Below are positions 59,993 to 64,000 of a DNA stretch of 64,000 nucleotides, piece by piece. The translations under genes and the position numbers were made by a program. Each line of letters starts with the position of its first letter. Position 1 is the first letter of the stretch. Source of the DNA: Candidatus Pseudobacter hemicellulosilyticus (GTDB lineage Bacteria > Bacteroidota > Bacteroidia > Chitinophagales > Chitinophagaceae); contig CP119311.1 in the NCBI GenBank assembly GCA_029202545.1, positions 6,510,001 to 6,574,000 on the forward strand, in the 5' to 3' direction. The notes beneath the pieces are model-generated. The model had not been told where the DNA came from. It made no database searches and saw only the letters and a program-made list of their open reading frames with translations.

Positions 59993-61108
59993 ATGGCCCT
60001 CATAGAATTTTCCGATAAAGGACTGTACTGCCGCGCAGGCGGCTTTTACATTGATCCCTGGCGACCGGTGGACAGGGCCGTGATCACCCATGCCCATAGC
60101 GACCATGCCCGCATGGGCTCCAAAGCCTATCTCTGCCATACGCAATGCCAGCCCCTCTTACAGCTAAGACTGGGCGATAACGCTTACCAGTCCCTGGAAT
60201 GGGAAACGCCTATCTATATCAATGGCGTCAGGTTATCCCTGCACCCGGCCGGGCATATGATCGGCTCCTCGCAGGTACGCATAGAACATAACGGAGAAGT
60301 GTGGGTGGTAAGCGGCGATTACAAAGTGGAAGACGACGGCCTCAGCGGCCCCTTCGCCCCCGTGCCCTGCCATACCTTTATTACTGAATCTACTTTTGGA
60401 CTGCCTGTCTACGACTGGAAGCCCCAGTCCGAAATATTCACCCAGGTGCAGGACTGGGTGCGGCAATGCTTCCACAACGGCAAAAGACCGGTACTGCTGG
60501 CCTATAGCCTGGGCAAAGCGCAGCGACTGCTGCAATGCCTGCCCGAAGTGACCGACAGCATCTATGTGCATGGCGCTATCTGGAATGCGCAGCAGGCCCT
60601 GCTGAAAGCCGGCTGGGCCCTGCCTGATGTAAAACCGGTAACGCCCGATCTGCCGAAGGAAACTTTCCGCAACAGCGTGATACTGGCCCCGCCGGGAGCC
60701 GATGGTTCGCCCTGGATAAAACGTTTTAGTCCCAGCGCCATTGGCGTATGCAGCGGCTGGATGCAGGTCCGGGGAAACGTGCGCAGGAGCAATGTGGATG
60801 CGGGTTTCCCGCTGAGCGATCATGCAGACTGGAAAGGATTGCTCCAGGCCATCCGGGCTACGGGGGCTGAAAAAGTGTTTGTAACGCACGGATTCCAGTC
60901 GGCCCTGAGCCGCTACCTCACGGAAACAGGCATTGAGGCGGGAGAAGTGAAAACAGAATATGGGGACGAAACGGAGGAAACGGTACTTGGTTCGGAGATA
61001 GTGCAAACGGATACAGCTGAAGTTTCAAATGCTGGTGAAGAACAGGAGCATCCTTCAACACAAAACGATGAGCTGAAAGGCGGCGCAAACTATGATCCGG
61101 AGGACTGA
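59993..61108 (+). CDS. Ligase-associated DNA exonuclease (metallo-beta-lactamase fold)
   Basis: A 371-residue metallo-beta-lactamase nuclease. The metal motif THAHSDHARMG has HxHxDH at residues 33-38, and LHPAGHMIGSSQ follows near residue 82. The beta-CASP insert is suggested by LLAYSLGKAQR. It belongs to the exonuclease that accompanies an ATP-dependent DNA ligase and a DEXH helicase in a bacterial DNA repair operon. The last 50 residues form a Glu/Gln-rich acidic tail (EEQEHPSTQNDE, DPED), probably disordered. The ligase gene follows 60 bases downstream on the same strand. Confidence 0.92.
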   Translation: MALIEFSDKGLYCRAGGFYIDPWRPVDRAVITHAHSDHARMGSKAYLCHTQCQPLLQLRLGDNAYQSLEWETPIYINGVRLSLHPAGHMIGSSQVRIEHNGEVWVVSGDYKVEDDGLSGPFAPVPCHTFITESTFGLPVYDWKPQSEIFTQVQDWVRQCFHNGKRPVLLAYSLGKAQRLLQCLPEVTDSIYVHGAIWNAQQALLKAGWALPDVKPVTPDLPKETFRNSVILAPPGADGSPWIKRFSPSAIGVCSGWMQVRGNVRRSNVDAGFPLSDHADWKGLLQAIRATGAEKVFVTHGFQSALSRYLTETGIEAGEVKTEYGDETEETVLGSEIVQTDTAEVSNAGEEQEHPSTQNDELKGGANYDPED

Positions 61109-61168
61109 ACACAACCTTTGTTATAAAGAATAAGTTCAGCAGGCAGGCTGAATTTTCAATAAACAAGC

Positions 61169-62764
61169 ATGAAGCAATTTGCAGACCTGGTACAAGTGTT
61201 GGGCACCTCTACCAAGACCAACGAAAAGCTGGAGGCGCTGTCGGCCTATTTCTCTTCCGCTACCGACAAGGACAAGGTCTGGGTGATTGCCATCTTCAGC
61301 GGCCGCCGGCCCAAACGCACCGTCAACTCCACCCAGCTATCCGCCTGGTGTAATGAACTTGTGCAACTGCCCGCCTGGTTGTTTGATGAATGTTACCATA
61401 CCGTGGGCGACCTGGCCGAGACCATCGCCCTCCTGCTGCCGCCGGCAACAGAAAGCAGCGCTTCTCACCCCCTGCATTATTACCTGGAAACCCTTATCAG
61501 TATTGAAAAAGCTGAAGAAGCCATCCGCAAGGAATTTATCGTCAGCAGCTGGCGGACCATGAGTAAGGAAGAGCGCTTTGTATTCAACAAACTGCTCACC
61601 GGCGGCTTCCGCATTGGTGTATCCCAGAAAATGATGGTCAATGCCCTGGCCCGCTTCATACAGCTGGAACCCTCACTGATAGCCCACCGCATCAGCGGGA
61701 ACTGGGATCCCGCCACTACCCCTTTCAACAGCCTGCTCAGCGAAGAGGCGGTCACCATAGATTTCTCCAAGCCCTACCCTTTCTACCTGGCCTATGCCCT
61801 GGAAGAGGAACTGCCGGAGCTGGGCCAGCCGGACCAGTGGCAGGCGGAATGGAAATGGGATGGTATCCGCGGACAACTGATCCGCCGCAATGATGAGCTC
61901 TTTGTCTGGAGCCGGGGCGAAGAACTGATCACTGATAAATTCCCTGAATTCTTCGCCTTCCGCGAGTTGTTGCCCAATGGCCTGGTGCTGGACGGGGAGA
62001 TCATGCCCTTCAATGGTGAAAAGCCCCTGCCCTTCAGTGTGCTGCAAACAAGGATCGGAAGGAAGAACGTTACCAAAAAACAATTGCAGGAAGCGCCCGC
62101 CGCTTTTTTCCTGTACGACCTGCTGGAATATGAGGGCGCCGATTGCCGGGAACAACCCCTGCAATGGCGCCGGCAGCAGCTGGAAAAACTGCTGGCGCAA
62201 TATAATAACGACCGGCTGCAACTATCGCCCATCGTGGGTTTCAGCAACTGGGAGCAGCTGACGGATATACGTACGGAGTCAAGGGAAAGAGGCGCCGAAG
62301 GACTGATGCTGAAACGCCTTTCTTCTGCCTACCAGGTAGGTCGCAAAAAGGGCGACTGGTGGAAATGGAAGATAAATCCGCTGGTGATCGACTGCGTTAT
62401 GATCTATGCGCAGAAAGGTCATGGACGAAGAAGTAATCTCTATACTGACTATACCTTTGCTGTCCGGGACGGCGAAAAGCTGGTCTCTTTCACCAAGGCC
62501 TATTCCGGCCTCACCGACGAGGAATTCCGCCAGGTGGACGCCTTTGTAAAAAGGAATTCGCTGGAAAAATTCGGCCCCGTCCGTACCGTCAAACCCGAGC
62601 TGGTCTTTGAGATCGCTTTTGAAGGCATTGCCGCCAGCAAACGGCATAAATCGGGCGTGGCCCTGCGCTTTCCCCGCATGAACCGCTGGCGCAAGGATAA
62701 AAAGCCCGGGGATATCAATACCCTGGAAGACCTGCAAAAGATGCTGGAAATCTATGGCAAATGA
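61169..62764 (+). CDS. ATP-dependent DNA ligase (ligase-associated repair system)
   Basis: A 531-residue ATP-dependent DNA ligase. An N-terminal DNA-binding domain (residues 1-200) is followed by the adenylation domain with the catalytic Lys229 in AEWKWDGIRG, then VLDGEIMPF, EGLMLKR and WWKWKI. An OB-fold C-terminal domain completes it. It seals nicks in the repair pathway served by the neighbouring exonuclease and helicase. Its TGA overlaps the helicase ATG at 62761 (ATGA). Confidence 0.94.
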   Translation: MKQFADLVQVLGTSTKTNEKLEALSAYFSSATDKDKVWVIAIFSGRRPKRTVNSTQLSAWCNELVQLPAWLFDECYHTVGDLAETIALLLPPATESSASHPLHYYLETLISIEKAEEAIRKEFIVSSWRTMSKEERFVFNKLLTGGFRIGVSQKMMVNALARFIQLEPSLIAHRISGNWDPATTPFNSLLSEEAVTIDFSKPYPFYLAYALEEELPELGQPDQWQAEWKWDGIRGQLIRRNDELFVWSRGEELITDKFPEFFAFRELLPNGLVLDGEIMPFNGEKPLPFSVLQTRIGRKNVTKKQLQEAPAAFFLYDLLEYEGADCREQPLQWRRQQLEKLLAQYNNDRLQLSPIVGFSNWEQLTDIRTESRERGAEGLMLKRLSSAYQVGRKKGDWWKWKINPLVIDCVMIYAQKGHGRRSNLYTDYTFAVRDGEKLVSFTKAYSGLTDEEFRQVDAFVKRNSLEKFGPVRTVKPELVFEIAFEGIAASKRHKSGVALRFPRMNRWRKDKKPGDINTLEDLQKMLEIYGK

Positions 62765-64000
62765 TCCGCCCCTCCCTAACTTTGCCCATTGGAAAAAAAC
62801 GCTTGCAGCTTCACTCCACCATAGGATACCGTGTCATACAGGAATGGCTTGAACGCAAACAATTCCGGCCCTTTCCCTTCCAGGAACAGACCTGGCAGCA
62901 TATCATTGATGGCAAAAGCGGCCTCGTGAATGCACCTACTGGTTTTGGTAAGACCTTCTCCGTTTTCCTCGGCTCACTGATCCAGTTCATCAACCAGCAC
63001 CCGGATAATTATGCCACTAAAACAAAGAATGGTCTACAGCTGATCTGGATCTCTCCTTTGCGTGCCTTAGCAAAAGATGTGGGACGAGCCATGGAAGAAG
63101 TGATCACAGAACTGGGCATGCCCTGGAAAGTGGGCATCCGCAACGGCGATACGGATCCTGCCGAAAGACAGCGGCAGAAAAGACAGATGCCGGAAGTACT
63201 GATCATCACGCCGGAAAGCCTGCACCTGCTGCTGGCCCAGAAAGGTTATCCTGAGGTGTTCAAACAGCTCAAACTTATTGCGGCCGACGAATGGCATGAA
63301 CTGATGGGCAGCAAACGCGGCATCCAGGTAGAGCTGGCCATCTCCCGCATCGTACACCTCCAGTATAACCTGTACCAGCAGCGCTGCCAGCTATGGGGTA
63401 TCTCCGCTACCATCGGCAATATGGAAGAAGCACAGGGAGTGCTGCTGGCCTCATTGCAGGCTTTTGGCGGCGGGACTGGTGAAACAGTCCGTGCCGACCT
63501 CCGCAAAGAAGTGGCCATTGAATCCATTCTGCCGGATGAGATAGAAAAATATCCCTGGGCCGGTCACCTCGGCATCCGCCTGGCGCATAAAGTGCTGCCC
63601 ATTATAGAAGCCAGCAAAACCACCCTCATCTTCATCAATACCCGGGGCATGAGCGAGACCTGGTACCAGACCCTGCTCAATATTGCCCCGGAACTGGCAG
63701 GCGCCATTGCCCTGCACCATGGCAGTATTGAACAGGAACTGCGATTCTGGGTAGAAGATTCCCTGCATGCAGGCAAGCTCAAAGCCGTGGTCTGCACGGC
63801 CAGCCTGGACCTTGGCGTGGACTTCCGGCCGGTGGAAACCGTTATCCAGGTTGGTTCGCCCAAAGGAGTAGCCCGCTTCCTGCAACGCGCAGGACGCAGT
63901 GGCCACCGGCCGGGCGAAGTGAGCCGTATCTTTTTCCTCCCCACACATTCCCTGGAACTGGTGGAAGCGGCCGCCCTGAAAAATGCCATCGAAGAAAATT
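62761..64000 (+). CDS. Ligase-associated DEXH-box helicase, 3' end outside window
   Basis: A helicase of the Lhr-like family, with 413 codons visible and open to the window end. The ATG at 62761 overlaps the ligase stop, so translation is coupled. Walker A is APTGFGKT (58-65), motif II is DEWH (176-179), motif III is SATIGN, and motif VI is visible as FLQRAGRSGHR. It is an ATP-dependent DNA translocase of the DNA-damage-response set. In other genomes a phosphoesterase gene (PdeM) follows; it would lie outside the window. Confidence 0.93.
   Translation, partial: MIRPSLTLPIGKKRLQLHSTIGYRVIQEWLERKQFRPFPFQEQTWQHIIDGKSGLVNAPTGFGKTFSVFLGSLIQFINQHPDNYATKTKNGLQLIWISPLRALAKDVGRAMEEVITELGMPWKVGIRNGDTDPAERQRQKRQMPEVLIITPESLHLLLAQKGYPEVFKQLKLIAADEWHELMGSKRGIQVELAISRIVHLQYNLYQQRCQLWGISATIGNMEEAQGVLLASLQAFGGGTGETVRADLRKEVAIESILPDEIEKYPWAGHLGIRLAHKVLPIIEASKTTLIFINTRGMSETWYQTLLNIAPELAGAIALHHGSIEQELRFWVEDSLHAGKLKAVVCTASLDLGVDFRPVETVIQVGSPKGVARFLQRAGRSGHRPGEVSRIFFLPTHSLELVEAAALKNAIEEN

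Noticed and set aside
63849..63862. TTGGTTCGCCCAAA near-match in the helicase gene
   Set aside because: It encodes the conserved VGSPKGV helicase segment.

Overview
The window reads as chromosomal DNA of a Bacteroidota bacterium, most likely of the Chitinophagaceae type. The grounds are: many genes are preceded by the Bacteroidota promoter element TAnnTTTG (several with a TTTG box 18-20 bases upstream) rather than by sigma70 boxes; strong Shine-Dalgarno sites are largely absent; there is a CcmB/CcmC/CcmD-type haem export cluster, the short Bacteroidota AMP nucleosidase, many lipoproteins, and a DUF2339 membrane protein. No rRNA, tRNA, CRISPR array, prophage or insertion sequence was found. 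Most of the window is ordinary core genome. Coding density is high and strands alternate often.

Layout. 1-4.0 kb (minus): nucleotide-sugar operon for surface polysaccharide (DegT aminotransferase, UDP-glucose dehydrogenase, UDP-glucuronate decarboxylase, and the start of a second nucleotide-sugar dehydrogenase). 4.1-7.8 kb: Kdo transferase, a conserved hypothetical, thymidine kinase, a lipoprotein. 7.9-9.6 kb: ccmB-ccmC-ccmD-like haem export genes. 9.7-12.6 kb: glutamate dehydrogenase, then a three-gene overlapping cassette (hypothetical, 73-residue protein, GNAT). 12.6-18.1 kb: DUF2339 protein, orphan HsdR-N nuclease-like protein, AMP nucleosidase, fused Dpp/Opp-type ABC ATPase. 18.2-22.1 kb: a giant TraB/GumN-family protein. 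22.3-24.5 kb: queA and a glycosyltransferase. 24.6-34.8 kb: lipoproteins, an esterase, aspartate kinase, an Ldh-family oxidoreductase, an exported Gfo/Idh/MocA oxidoreductase with an exported TIM-barrel isomerase, and an L,D-transpeptidase-like protein. 34.85-35.3 kb: a gene-free block packed with a short repeat. 35.3-41.9 kb: ssb, M14 peptidase, mnmA, a lipoprotein, an RNA cytosine methyltransferase. 42-46 kb: sucA-sucB. 46.3-48.1 kb: rpsT and a YwqK-like protein. 48.3-56.3 kb: divergent alpha-2-macroglobulin and penicillin-binding protein 1C genes. 56.3-59.9 kb: a GIN-domain lipoprotein, guaA and a periplasmic-binding-fold protein. 60-64 kb: the ligase-associated DNA repair operon (MBL exonuclease, ATP-dependent DNA ligase, DEXH helicase running off the window).

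The most notable non-genic signal is a short dispersed repeat with core GGGACGAACC. It occurs exactly at six non-conserved places (three convergent gene gaps and one ABC-transporter linker), with a mixed-orientation cluster at 34.87-35.21 kb. Other points of interest are the triple internal repeat in the GumN-family protein, the coupled hypothetical/small-protein/GNAT cassette with its AT-richer first gene, and the L,D-transpeptidase-like protein with a non-canonical active-site motif.
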